Shown here one piece after another: positions 44,409 through 57,303 of a stretch of DNA of 64,000 nt. The position numbers were made by a program, and so were the translations under genes. How positions within the stretch are numbered: the first letter of the stretch is position 1; each line of letters begins with the position of its first letter. The stretch comes from Apium graveolens (Eukaryota; Streptophyta; Magnoliopsida; Apiales; Apiaceae), in the NCBI RefSeq assembly GCF_009905375.1, contig NC_133648.1, positions 22,561,884 through 22,625,883 of the forward strand, given 5' to 3'. The notes below the pieces were generated by a model. That model had not been told where the DNA came from and did no database searches. It was given only the letters and a program-made list of their open reading frames with translations.

Positions 44409-47228
44409 TGTAACACCCCACTTAAACAAGTAGATGCTACACAAGTTAAGTCTTATTTATTAATGAAAGCAAAATAAGCTAAACATAATTTATTAAACTA
44501 ATAAAAGTTCAAAATCTTCAAAATAAAGTTCTCTAACAAGATTCAAAATAATATGGAATAAAACATGTCCTTGACTTTATTTTCAACTAGATAACAAGCT
44601 AAAATCTGGGCACCACTCATCACACCCCCGCTTTACCCCCGACTACCTGTAAAAAGAAATAAATACGAGTGAGCCAAATGCCCAGTACGAATATATCATT
44701 AAAAGATAAAGCAAAAGAATATATTTGATTTTAATAATTAGCCAAGAAGATGAGTAATATGACAGTAATTATTTATAAGCAAGGAACCAACTAATCCAAA
44801 CAAAATCAAAGAAAAGGCTGAGAACAAGTAAGGTGGGTACTAATAAGGGCATCTTATAAAACCTCTGCTCGCTAGTAAACACCAAGCAAAGCACAGTGCA
44901 AATAGTTCCTTCTCCGGTTATCCACAAGAAGGATAAAATGAAATGTATAAAACATTTCCCAAACAAACAAAATGATCATGATCTTAATCATGCCTCATAC
45001 CCCAGAGACATGCTCGTATACTCACAGCACTGATACGAGTTAGTGCCGAGAGCACCAAAGACTGCAAAAACTCCATGTGCCTCGTCTGTGATTTACCCAC
45101 ACAGATAAGTTTAAGAGCCCATAACAAATGGTTACAAAGTGTTTCCAATAATATTGAAAATAAAAGTTGCATGTGACAAATCAAGTATACTGATAGGCAA
45201 CATAGATCAAAAGTGGTTAAGCAACAACATGGATCAAAGATGGCTGAGCAAAAATTAACAAGTGTACATATACGCTTAACAAAATATAATTTGATAAGAT
45301 AAATATGATGGGACAATAAGTACAGGGGAAGAAAATATATTTTAAATGAAGAGAGAATGAAAGATACTCGTACCTGGAATGAGTCTAAAATATTCAATAA
45401 TGCTCACACAACTAGCTCCAAATAAACCTCCAAATCAATCTATAATATCAACAGAAATATAATTTATAAACGCCAAACTCTAAAACCCACTAAAAAGTAA
45501 GCTAACAAACTAAAAAGTAAGCTAACAAAATTATAATATTTTATACCGCTACCACAACTAATATAGATGATCACCATCTCAAGCTAGAGTAGTATAAATA
45601 TATAACTAACAAATAATCTGAATAATTTACAAGCTTTATAAAAATATAAAAGATATTTTATTAATTTATAAAAATAATGTAAAAATCTTTAAGTATATAA
45701 CTTTATAAAATTAGACAAACTTAAATTATACATTCATTTAACACATTAAATCGTAACAACAATTTAAGAAAATGATACAAATAAATATAGCATTTATGCT
45801 TTCTGTTTAGCAACACATACTGACAAGATTTATCAAATCCACCTCCGGCACATTAATACTACACAATACTTACAAAATTTAAATTATCATGACCAATCAT
45901 TAGATACTATAATTAATAACATATTGGTTATAAAAAAACAATGAGACTAATGTTTCAAATATATTATGCATGGGAAAAATATAATAATGTAATATGATTA
46001 ACAAATGTAAACAATTTATAATTTTAGATAAACAAACAACAAATTGTTAATTACTTAACTTAATTTAACAAAATACTTTGACTACATATCTCCTGTAAAA
46101 TAAAATACCATACATATCATTAGTCCCACAAATACATATTTTGTCAATTTTTAATAAATCTCAATAAACTAAATCTTGTGAAAATAGATTTTATTTTACA
46201 AATATTTTTACATATTAACAAACTAGCATAATATAACATGATAATATTGTGAACAACTCACACACATAACTAGTAAATAATAATTAACAAAACTAGCTAG
46301 ACACTAACAATATTAAAATGTACCATATCATCCACTTAATAAAATGTAAAAAACCTGATAATCATATAATTTCTTAAACCAACTTATGACATAAAAATTA
46401 AAAATAAAAACAACAGGGAACATGACTAATTAGAATACTACTAATTAAACATCTTGTAGCCAGTACAAATAACAATTAATCAATTAAATCAATTAAACAT
46501 GCATTAAACAATAACCTAACACAATATATAAACACATAAACAAATAATATAATAATTTGATAAAACTTACCTGAATTTAGAGCCTGATATAATATGTAAA
46601 AATTGTGTACAAATAGTTATAAACCTGAAAATAAAATGACTAATATTAGTATACAATATAAATAGTAATCATCTTAAATTACATAATTAAATTTTAAATA
46701 AACCTCCTCAAGATGTACACTTCTCTGAAAATTTTGGCCGACCTAGCTATCTTTCTCCTCCTTTTGATCTTTAATAACCCAAAAATCTATTTCTCTTTCT
46801 CTTAATTTTTAATAACCCAATATTTTAACAGTGACACTCCAGTTAGCTCTTCTCTGACCTTCTTGCACATGTAGATACAAAGCTTCCTTTCTTATGCACC
46901 AACTCTTCTATCTCACTCATAAGTTATATAATACAACTATTTTTCCATTTTGTTAGCTGTCGCTCTAAGATGAGTTTTTTTTGTGTGAAAGCACTAACAG
47001 GGTGACTCTGTTTATATAATAAGTAGCTCAACAAACTATTAAAATATCACCCGATTTGACTCATATTCAAATTTTAAACAACTAAAAGATAGCTTACAAA
47101 ATTCAAATTTTTAACACCCTATTATCTACATAAAACATTATCCATAATTTTGAATTCTAAAATTAATTAATAAATATTTACTAAGTTATTGCACCAACAA
47201 TGTACCAAATAAAATATGGGGTATTATA
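44409..47228 (-). repeat. Tekay 3' LTR (left in the window), 2820 bp
   Basis: Matches 51912-54659 throughout. On plus it starts TGTAACACCCCACTTAAAC and ends GGGGTATTATA. A frame of 137 codons at 44984-45397 (minus) is present in both LTRs but has no known domain. Confidence 0.93.
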
Positions 47229-47244
47229 TTTTTCCCTCCTTAAA
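47229..47244 (-). other. Polypurine tract of the Tekay element
   Basis: The minus strand reads TTAAGGAGGGAAAAA directly before the LTR start TATAATACC. Confidence 0.75.
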
Positions 47245-50200
47245 ATAATTTCGTCCTCGAAATTCTCGTGAAGTACCTGATTCGAAGAGGTACGGATATC
47301 TTGCGTGAACTGAATCCTCGGTTTTCCAAGTAGCTTCCCGAACATCATGATTTTTTCATAAAACTTTAACAAAAGGGATCGTGTTCTTGCGCAACACTCT
47401 CTCCTCCCTCGCCAATATAGCTTCAGCTTCTTCTTCACAAGATAAATCTTCACGAAATGCATCTAAGGGATACTGAACAACGTGATTAGGATGATATACA
47501 TACTTTCTCATAACCGATGCATGAAAGACATTGTGCACCCGTGACAATTGTGGCGGTAAAGCAACTCTATATGCCACAGCTCCAACCCTCTCAAGAATCT
47601 CAAAAGGTCCTATATACCTCGGACTTAGCTTACCCTTCTGACCAAATCGCTGAATGCCTCTCTGAGGAGATACCTTAAGGAAGACCTTGTCTCCTACTTT
47701 AAATTCATATTCTCGCCTACCCTTAGCAGCATAACTCTTCTGCCTAGATCGAGCTTGTTCAAGTCTTTCTCGAGCAACTGCTACCTTATCTGTAGTGACT
47801 TGGACTAGATCGGGACCTTCTAAAAGCTTCTCTCCTACTTCATTCCAATAAATAGGTGTTCTACACTTGCGCCCATATAGTGCCTCAAAAGGAGCCATAC
47901 CAATGCTGCTCTGCCAACTGTTATTATAAGCAAATTCAACCAAAGGCAAATAATCATCCCAATTTCCATACCACTCTAATGCACATGCTCGCAACATGTC
48001 CTCCAAGGTCTGAATTGTCCTCTCTGACTGCCCATCCGACTGTGGATGAAAAGCTGTGCTATAGTTCAACTTGGTGCCCCATGCCTTTTGAAATCTTTTC
48101 CAATATCTTGAAGTGAATCTGGGATCTCTGTCGGACACAATCGAAACTGGAATCCTGTGTAGTCTAACAATCTCATTCATGTATAATAGCGCTAAGCTCT
48201 CCAAGTTCATGTTCTCACGGATTGCCAAAAAGTGAGCAGATTTAGTGAGTCTGTCTACAATCACCCATATTGCATCATGTTTCTTAAAAGTCTTAGGCAG
48301 TTATATGACAAAATCCATGCAAATATTCTCCCACTTCCAAGAAGGTAACTCCAATGATTGTAATAAGCCACTTGGCCTCTGGTGCTCAATCTTCACCTGT
48401 TGACAAGTTAAACACTTCGAAAAAAAATCGGCAATATCTCGTTTCATGCCGCTCCACCAAAAGTGTTCCTTTAAATCTCGATACATCTTTGTCTCACCTG
48501 GATGAATAGAAAATGGTGATCTATGAGCCTCTTCCATCAATTCCTCCCTGAGTTCCTTGTTAGCAGGCACACATAGACGATTATATATTCATAGAATGCC
48601 ATGATCATCAAAATGAAATCCTGGTTGCTTTTCAGGATCAATATTCTGGACAAAAGACCATAATTCTCCATCTCCATCCTGAGCTGCCTTAATCCTAGTG
48701 ATAAGACTAGGCTCGACATGCAAACTTGCTACCATACCAACTGTATTCTGCTGATAAAACTCCAAACCAAATTTCTCAATCTCACGTTGAAGTGGTTGTT
48801 GTTGCGTCACCAAAGCGGCCAAATTACCAAAATCTTTCCAGCTTAAAGCATCTGCAACCTTATTAGCCTTGCCGGGATGATACTGAATGCTCACATCATA
48901 GTCTTTCAATAATTCAATCCATCGTCTTTGCCTCATATTAAGCTCCTTCTGCGTGAATATGTACTTCAAACTCTTGTGGTCAGTAAAGATCTCACACTTA
49001 TCACCATACAAATAGTGTCTCCATATCTTCAATGCAAAAATGACGGCTGCAAGCTCTAAGTCATGTGTCGGATAATTCACCTCGTGAGGCTTTAATTTTC
49101 TTGAAGCGTAGGCAATCACATTTCCATGTTGCGTCAATACAAAGCCAAGTCCCTTCTTCGAAGCATCGCTCTAAATCACATAGCCTCCCAATCCTGATGG
49201 TAGTGTCAATACTGGTGATGTCACAAGTCTCTTCTTCAATTCTTGAAAACTAGTCTCACACTCATCGGTCCATATGAACTTGTTGCTTTTTCGAGTCAAC
49301 TGCGTCAATGGCATCGCAATTGTCGAAAAGCCTTCTACAAATCGGCGATAGTAGCCCGCGAGTCCCAAGAAACTCCTCACTTCCGTCGCAGTGCTAGGTT
49401 TTGGCCAATTGGTAATAGCCTCAACCTTGGCTGGATCCACCTTAATTCCATCTGCTGATACAATATGTCCCAAAAATGCAACTTGATCAAGCCAAAATTC
49501 ACACTTCTTGTATTTTGCATACAATTTGTTATTCCGTAGTGTTTCCAACACAATTCGAAAATGCTCTTCATGTTCCTCCCTTGACGTTGAATACACCAAT
49601 ATATCATCAATAAACACAATCACAAACTTGTCCAAAAAATCCTTGAATACCCTGTTCAATAGGCCCATGAAAACTGCAGGTGCATTTGTCAATCCAAAAG
49701 ACATAACAAGAAACTCGTAGTGTCCGTAACGAGTCCTGAATGCTGTCTTCGGAATATCACTTGCCTTCACTCTTAGTTGACGGTAACCTGACCGTAGATC
49801 AATCTTCGAAAAGTATTTTGCTCTTTGAAGCTGATCAAATAAGTCATCGATCCTTGGTAATGGATATCTATTCTTCACTGTGATTCGGTTCAACTCTCGA
49901 TAATCAATACAGAGTCTCATCGAACCATCCTTCTTCTTCACAAATAGAACTGGTGCTCCCAAAGGCGAAACATTGGGTCTAATAAAACCCTTATCAAGTA
50001 ACTCCTCCAGCTGTTCTTTCAGCTCTTGTAGCTCTAACGGAGCCATTCTATAAGGTGCCTTAGAAATAGGTTGTGCATCTGGTAACAAATCGATAGAAAA
50101 TTCCACCTCTCTTTCTGGAGGAAGACCCTCCAAATCGTCGGGAAATACATCTGAAAACTCACGAACAACAAGAACATCTTCTAAGTCTGGCTGCACCTTG

Positions 50201-51758
50201 GACGTGTCAATCACATGAACCAAAAATCCTTCACATCCATGAGCAATCATCTTCTTAGCCTTGATGGCCGAAATGAATTTTCCACAACCACTAGGCTTAG
50301 AACCCTGAAACACGAACTCGGGCGAATTGGAGTCGCCAAAAATTATTCTTTATCCTGGACAATCAATTGTAGCTTTGTGTCACTCCAGCCAATCCATCCC
50401 CAGTATGATATCAAAGTCCCTCATCTGAATAGGTAAGAGATCTACAAGTAGTTCTCTATCGTCTACTTTAACTACACAATCAAGATACTGAGAATTTACA
50501 AGTATAGTTACACCCATAGGAGTGCCAACAGAAAAATCCGATATAAGTGCAGTATATGCAATATCTAAGTGTTTAGAATAAGATGTAGAGACAAATGAAT
50601 GTGTAGCTCCAGTATCAAATAAGACTATAGCATTTCCATTACCGACAGAAAGTGATCCTGAAATGGTACCTGGAGTACTTGCAGCATCTTTTGCAGTGAT
50701 GGAAAACACACGACCGGAAGTCTTCTGGTTGCTTTTCTCTCCCTGATCCTTACGATCCCAAGGCTTCTTTGGTGGCATCTGACAGTCTCGAATAGTGTGA
50801 CCCTTCTTTCCACAATTGAAGCATGCTCTAGTAGCCCAATAGCAAGTGCTTCCTCCATGCATCTTTCCACAATGTTCACATTAGATGCTTCCTTATTTCC
50901 AGTTTGGTTGAAAGGCCTCTTTTGCTCATTTCCTTGATTTCCATTCTTTTGCTGAAAATTACGAGTATTATACCTCTGATCATTTGGTTTGAATCCACCT
51001 GAAGAACCACCATTTTTATGAAATCCATGTTGACGTTCATCTTCTCTTTTTCTTTTCTGATTTTGCACGTCTCGTTTCTTGAGAAAGTCAGCCTGATGAA
51101 GCTCTTGATCTCTGGCACTGTCAACCAAGGTGTCCATAGATGTATAGCGGTTAGAGATGATATGGTTGCAGATGGAATTCTTCAATGCCCACTTAAACTT
51201 CATGATTTTATCCACTTCTGACTCAGCCACAGATCTTGCATAACCAGCTAACCTCTGAAATCTGACTTGAAAGTCTGCCACCGACTTATCATCTCTCTGA
51301 GTAATACTCTGATACTCCCTTACATATTCATCACGTATGCTGGCTGGAAAATACCTCTGGTCAAACTGAGTTTTGAATACCTTCCAAGTAAGAGTATTTT
51401 CATAGCCAGGTGCATGCGACGCTACCACAGACTTCCACCAAGTATTAGCATCCCCCTCAAGACGATAAGTAGCAAATCGAGCATTTTCCACCTCTGAACA
51501 CTCCAAGACCCTGAAAATTTTCTCCATGTGATCTATCCAAACTTCAACATCCATGGGAGTCTTGGCCTCCTTAAAATAATTGGGTCTTTGCTTCATAAAA
51601 TGATCAAACATAGTTTGACCACCTCGATCTTGCCCGTTAGCAGTGGGATTCTGTCCACGTTGAACTTCCCGCAACATCTCCAGAAAAGTACTCCTATCCA
51701 TAACAATCTGCTGATTATCATTCCCCCCAGTATTTCGACTACTGCTACCTCTTGCCAT
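47229..51758 (-). pseudogene. Tekay gag-pol with chromodomain remnant, inactivated
   Basis: Starts MARGSSSRNTGGND at 51758. The retrotransposon gag domain contains NTWWKSVVASHAPG. A frameshift near 50885 falls before the CCHC knuckle CFNCGKKGHTIRDC. Protease (VLFDTGATHSFVS) follows, then RT ([20 protein letters not shown] and FIDDILVYS), a stop near 49171 at the RNase H start, RNase H ([13 protein letters not shown]), and a TGA near 48590 at the end of this part. Integrase has HRSPFSIHPGETKMYRDL and the zinc motif CLTCQQVK, then a TAA near 48302. The integrase core has VSDRDPRFTSRYW and HPQSDGQSERT. A chromodomain-like tail (EEEAEAILAREERVLRKNTI) is cut by TGA at about 47356, at a position where the family has a conserved Trp. 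At least four stops and one frameshift make it non-functional. Confidence 0.9.
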
Positions 51759-51889
51759 CCTGCATAAAATTTTATGAGTGCACAAATACATATATCACAA
51801 AATCATATCCAAAATCTTAAATCTACCCGTATGGAGTCAACCCAAAACTCACAGGTCAAATCCTAAAGGACAGTCTACAGAAACTATAA

Positions 51890-51909
51890 CCTAAGCTCTG
51901 AATACCAAC
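51890..51909 (-). other. Primer-binding site of the Tekay element
   Basis: On minus, TTGGTATTCAGAGC lies three bases after the LTR end. It matches the initiator tRNA-Met site TGGTATCAGAGC except for one extra T. Confidence 0.7.
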
Positions 51910-51911
51910 GT

Positions 51912-54659
51912 TGTAACACCCCACTTAAACAAGTAGATGCTACACAAGATAAGTCTTATTTATTAATGAAAGCAAAACAAGCTAAACATAATTTATATAA
52001 CTAATAAAAGTTCTAAATCTTCAAAATAAAGTTCTCTAACAAGATCCAAAATAATATGGAATAAAACATGTCCTTGACTTTATTTTCAACTAGATAACAA
52101 GCTAAAATCTGGGCAGCACTCATCACACCCCCGCTTTACCCCCGACTACCTGTGGAAAGAAATAAATACGAGTGAGCCAAATGCCCAGTACGAATATATC
52201 ATTAAAAGGTAAAGCAAAAGAATATATTTGATTTTAATAATTAGCCAAGAAGATGAGTAATATGACAGTAATTATTTAGAAGCAAGGAACCAACTAATCC
52301 AAACAAAATCAAAGAAATGGCTGAGAACAAGTAAGGTGGGTACTAATAAGGGCATCTTATAAAACCTCTGCTCTCTAGTAAACACCAAGCAAAGCACAGT
52401 GCAAACAGTTCCTTCTCCGGTTATCCACAAGAAGGATAAAATGAAATGTATAAAACATTTCCCAAACAAACAAAATGATCATGATCTTAATCATGCCTCA
52501 TACCCCAGAGACATGCTCGTATACTCACAGCACTGATACGAGTTAGTGCCGAGAGCACCAAAGACTGCAAAAACTCCATGTGCCTCGTCTGTGATTTACC
52601 CACACAGATAAGTTTAAGAGCCCATAACAAATGGTTATAAAGTGTTTCCAATAATATTGAAAATAAAAGTTGCATGTGACAAATCAAGTATATTGATAGG
52701 CAACATAGATCAAAAGTGGTTAAGCAACAACATGGATCAAAGATGGCTGAGCAAAAATTAACAAGTGTACATATACACTTAACAAAATATAATTTGATAA
52801 GATAAATATGATGGGACAATAAGTACAGGGGAAGAAAATATATTTTAAATGAAGAGAGAATGAAAGATACTCGTACCTGGAATGAGTCTAAAATATTCAA
52901 TAATGCTCACACAACTAGCTCCAAATAAACCTCCAAATCAATCTATAATATCAACAGAAATATAATTTATAAACGCCAAACTCTAAAACCCACTAAAAAG
53001 TAAAGCTAACAAAATTATAATATTTTATACCGCTACCACAACTAATATAGATGATCACCATCTCAAGCTAGAGTAGTATAAATATATAACTAACAAATAA
53101 TCTGAATAATTTACAAGCTTTATAAAAATATAAAAGATATTTTATTAATTTATAAAAATAATGTATAAATCTTTAAGTATATAATTTTATAAAGTAGACA
53201 AACTTAAATTATACATTCATTTGACACATTAAATCGTAACAACAATTTAAGAAAATGATAAAAATAAATATAGCATTTATAATTTCTGTTTAGCAACACA
53301 TACTGACAAGATTTATCAAATCCACCTCCGGCACATTAATACTACACAATACTTACAAAATTTAAATTATTATGACCAATTATTAGATACTATAATTAAT
53401 AACATATTGGTTATAAAAAAATAATGAGACTAATGTTTCAAATATATTATGCATGGGGAAAATATAATAATGTAATATGATTAACAAATCTAAACAATTT
53501 ATAATTTTAGATAAACAAACAACAAATTGTTAATTACTTAACTTAATTAACAAAATACTTTGACTACATATCTCCTGTAAAATAAAATACCATACATATC
53601 ATTAGTCCCACAAATACATATTTTGTCAATTTTTAATAAATCTCAATAAACTAAATCTTGTGAAAATAGATTTTATTTTACAAATATTTTTACATATAAA
53701 CAAACTAGCATAATATAACATGATAATATTGTGAACAAATCACACACATAACTAGTAAATAATAATTAACAAAACTAGCCAGACACTAACAATATTAAAA
53801 TGTACCATATCATCCACTTAATAAAATGTAAAAAACCTGAGAATTATATAATTTCTTAAACCAACTTAATGACATAAAAATTGAAAATAAAAACAACAGG
53901 GAACATGACTAATTAGAATACTACTAATTAAACATCTTGTAGCCAGTACAAATAACAATTAATCAATTAAATCAATTAAACATGCATTAAACAATAACCT
54001 AACACAATATATAAACACATAAACAAATAATATAATAATTTGATAAAACTTACCTGAATTTAGAGCCTGATATAATATGTAAAAAATGTGTACAAATAGT
54101 TATAAACCTGAAAATAAAATCACTAATATTAGTATACAATATAAATAGTAATCATCTTAAATTACATAATTAAATTTTAAATAAACTTCCTCAAGATGTA
54201 CACTTCTCTGAAAGTTTTGGCCGACCTAGCTATCTTTCTCCTCCTTTTGATCTTTAATAACCCAAAAATCTATTTCTCCTTCTCTTAATCTTTAATAACT
54301 CAATATTTTAACACTGACACTGCAGTTAGCTCTACTCTGACCTTCACATGTAGATCCAAAGCTTCTGCACCAACTCTTCTATCTCACTTATAAGTTATAT
54401 AATACAACTATTTTTCCATTTTGTTAGTTGTCGCTTTACGATGAGTTTTTTTTTATAAATAAGTAGCTCAACAAACTATTAAACTATCACCCGATTTGAC
54501 TCATATTCAAATTTTAAACAACTAAAAGATAGCTTACAAAATTTAAATTTTTAACAGCCTATTATCTACATAAAACATTATCCATAAATTTGAATTCTAA
54601 AATCAATTAATAAATATTTACTAAGTTATTGCACACCAAATAAAATATGAGGTATTATA
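51912..54659 (-). repeat. Tekay 5' LTR (right in the window), 2748 bp
   Basis: Same ends as the left LTR, and shorter by 72 bp through small deletions in the last 350 bp or so on plus (for example the tcttgcacatgtag and ggtgactctg regions of the left copy). Confidence 0.93.
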
Positions 54660-54664
54660 CATAA

Positions 54665-56623
54665 TGCTTCAAATGTTATTGAAATGTTAAAGATGTTTGA
54701 AAGAGCTTCCGGACAGCAGATTAATGTGTACAAGTCGTCAGTCATTTTTAGCAAAAATACACATGAGGAGGTGAGATTCAGTTTACTGCAGCAGCTTAGG
54801 TTTAGTGAGGCAGGGGATCAGAGTTTATATTTGGGCCTCCCGAGTATCATACACAGGAAAAAAGTCTGTAGTATTTGGATATAAAAAAAAACAAAATCTC
54901 AGAAAAGGTTCAGAGTTGGGATAAGCGTACCTTATCAAAAAAGGAGGGAAAGAGGTCTTACTTAAAACGGTGGCTCAATCCTTCCTAATTATACGATGAG
55001 TGTTTTCCTTTTACCAGTTAAAGTTTGTCAAGATTTAGAGCGTATAATGTGCAAGTACTGGTGGCAGTCAAATCTGAGGAAGAACAGATCTATTTATTGG
55101 ATGAATTGGAGGAATATGTGCAAGAAGAAGAGTCAAGGAGGGCTTGGATTTATTCGGGACTTTAATGTGGCTTTGTTAGGAAAGCAATGATGGCGAATGA
55201 TTAATAATCCTGAATTGCTTGTTAGTAAAATATATAAAGCACGTTACTTTCAGGATGGATCTTTTTTATCAGCTAAAGTTGGAAACAATCCAAGTTACGT
55301 ATGGCGCAGCATTATTGAAGCACAGTCATTATTGAAACAAGGTTGTGTGTGTAGAGTTGGCATGGGTAATAGTGTCTCGGTGCTTAATGTACCATGGCTC
55401 CTAGACATTAATGATCCGTATATTCATACCAGGAGTGAAGCTCTACACAATGTGACAGTGTCTGCTTTCTGAGAACCAGTGGGATCGTGACCATATTCTG
55501 GATGTTTTTTATGAAAGAGATGCTATGCTGATCCTATCCATACCTATTAATACAGAAGAGGAGGACACCTGGTATTGGAAATATGAGAAGATGGGGAATT
55601 ACACAGTCAAAAAGTGCATATAACTCTTTGAGCTTGAACTCTGGAGATGTGCAAACTGATAATTTTGGTTTCTGGCGCCAATTGTGGGATTTAAAATTTC
55701 CTCCTAAGGTAAAACATTTTATGTGGCGTGCTATTAATGGATGCTTACCAACCAAGGACAATCTCAGATGTAAAAGAATAGACGTTGATATGTATTGTCA
55801 TGTCTGTCAAAATGAAACTGAGTCAATCCTTCATATGCCGGTTAATTGTTCTTATGCAGTGAATTGTTGGAGTATGTCGGGACTAACGTCTGTTGATGGT
55901 ATGTTCCAAACATTTTCAAAGTGGTTTAGCATGGTCTTTCAGCAGCATAGAAGCAAAGAGATTATTGATTTTGCCATGATCTGTTGGATGGTGTGGAAGA
56001 ATCGCAATGACCTAGTCTGGAATCAGCAAAGCTTAGAAGTAAAGGAAGTAGTAGAGTCAACTAGGACTGTCCTTGACCAATGGAGACAAGTTCAAGACAA
56101 GTCATTTGATAATTTCCTGGGGTATATGACCCAGGATGATGGTCAGGAACTGTGGCGAAAACCTCAGTTAAACAGAGTTAAGGTGAATACTGGCGCTGCA
56201 ATTTTCGAGCATTCTAATCGGTATAGCTATGCATTTGTAGCCAGGGATCATTCTGGGAAACTTATTGAAGCACAATCTAACTGCAAACAGGGAATGGTAA
56301 CTCCTGAACTAGCTGAGGCTGTAGGAGTCAAAGAGGCCTTGAGTTGGATTAAGGATGGTGGGTACTGCAATGTGGAGGTGGAAACTGACTATATGCAGGT
56401 GGTGCAGGCAATTCGCTCTTCCATATCTAGTCTATCTTATTGGGGTAGAGTAATAGAAGAGTGTCGCTCGTTATTGTTAAGTTTAAAAGCAAGTAATGTG
56501 CTTATTAGATTTATTAAACGCTCAGCGAATAGGGTATCTCACTTCTTAGCGAGATATAACTGTTCTATAGCTGAACGTAAGTGGAGAGCGGGGATGTCCT
56601 TTCCGACTTTTATGATGTACTGA
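54665..56623 (+). pseudogene. LINE ORF2, second part: RT end, zf-RVT and RNase H-like domain
   Basis: Resumes with ASNVIEMLKMFERASGQQINV, then a stop after IHRKKVCSIW, KYWWQSNLRKNRSIYWMNW, and a frame break near 55190. The zf-RVT region follows (KVKHFMWRAINGCLPTKDNL, CHVCQNETESILHM). A C-terminal RNase H-like domain (TPELAEAVGVKEALSW, VEVETDYMQVVQAI, KRSANRVSHFLAR) ends at 56623. The first catalytic Asp position reads Gly (KVNTGAAIFE). The last frame, 55583-56623, is open for 346 codons. Confidence 0.85.
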
Positions 56624-56888
56624 TGAGTGATTTAAGAAGCTAATGAAAGTCGTTTTCTCTTGTGGCAAAAAAAAATGGTAGTTTCCACAATAAGAATGCA
56701 GTAAATATGATTTTATTAACACAAGACTAGTTCCAGGTATAATAATCTACGAAAACATAAATCTATCAGCCAAAAACATTAAAACATTAAAACAAATTCA
56801 CTGATTCATGACATCAAATTTAAAAGGAAACAAATTAAAGGACTATAATGCTAACTCATTCAAGGTTCCTTCAATCGTCTCTAATTTC

Positions 56889-57303
56889 GTGTCCGTTTGG
56901 GAAATCTGAAAATAAGTAATTTATGACATAAATCGAATAAGTGACTGATAAATAATAAGTTGATAAATGCTCAGAAGTTATACAAGTGTTTGGATAATTT
57001 AACTTATAAGTCATAATTTTTTTATTTAAATGAACTAAAATAAATAATTTTTAAATATAATTATCTTAATTCTTATATTTTAAATTTGATTAACATTTTA
57101 AAAAATATATTTTAAAACTAAAATTGATAAAAAAAATGAAAAATAAAAAATAAGTTGAGAAAAAGTACGTCGTTACTAACATTCAACTTATCAGCTTATA
57201 AGTTGTAAATTCAACTTATAAGTTGGGTCGACAAATATTCGTCAATAAGCTGTTACGGGCTTATAAATTAATAAGCTGACTTATAAGATTTGCCAAATAG
57301 GCC
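56889..57303. mobile_element. Possible hAT-like MITE, about 415 bp
   Basis: The left end is GTGTCCGTTTGGGAAATC; the reverse complement of the right end reads GGGCCTATTTGGCAAATC. Flanks ctaatttc and ctttatttc may be a diverged 8-bp target repeat. The interior is rich in acttataagt-type palindromes. The superfamily is tentative. Confidence 0.5.

Larger units (their letters stand above)
44409..54659 (-). mobile_element. Ty3/gypsy chromovirus, Tekay/Del type, 10.25 kb, nested in the LINE
   Basis: Reading on minus, LTRs begin TATAATACC and end GGGTGTTACA. The target duplication is CATAA (44404-44408 and 54660-54664). LTRs are very long (2820 and 2748 bp), as in Del/Tekay. The internal part is 4683 bp, with gag-protease-RT-RNase H-integrase and a C-terminal chromodomain remnant of the Tekay (CR) type. 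The two LTRs are very similar by eye, differing by scattered substitutions and a few indels near the element's 5' end. Confidence 0.9.
42983..56674 (+). mobile_element. 5'-truncated L1-type LINE, split by a Tekay element
   Basis: The two parts are 42983-44408 and about 54665-56674. It ends in a short A-tail (56667-56675) and is flanked by the target repeat AAATGGTAGTTT at 42971-42982 and 56673-56684 (the first As of the second copy merge with the tail). The endonuclease is missing, so the copy is 5'-truncated, as usual for target-primed reverse transcription. Removing the nested element joins the RT frame directly. Confidence 0.9.

Noticed and set aside
44984..45397. 137-codon frame present in both Tekay LTRs
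   Set aside because: The two copies are LTR duplicates, so conservation is not evidence of coding. No domain is seen and it has several non-synonymous changes between copies.
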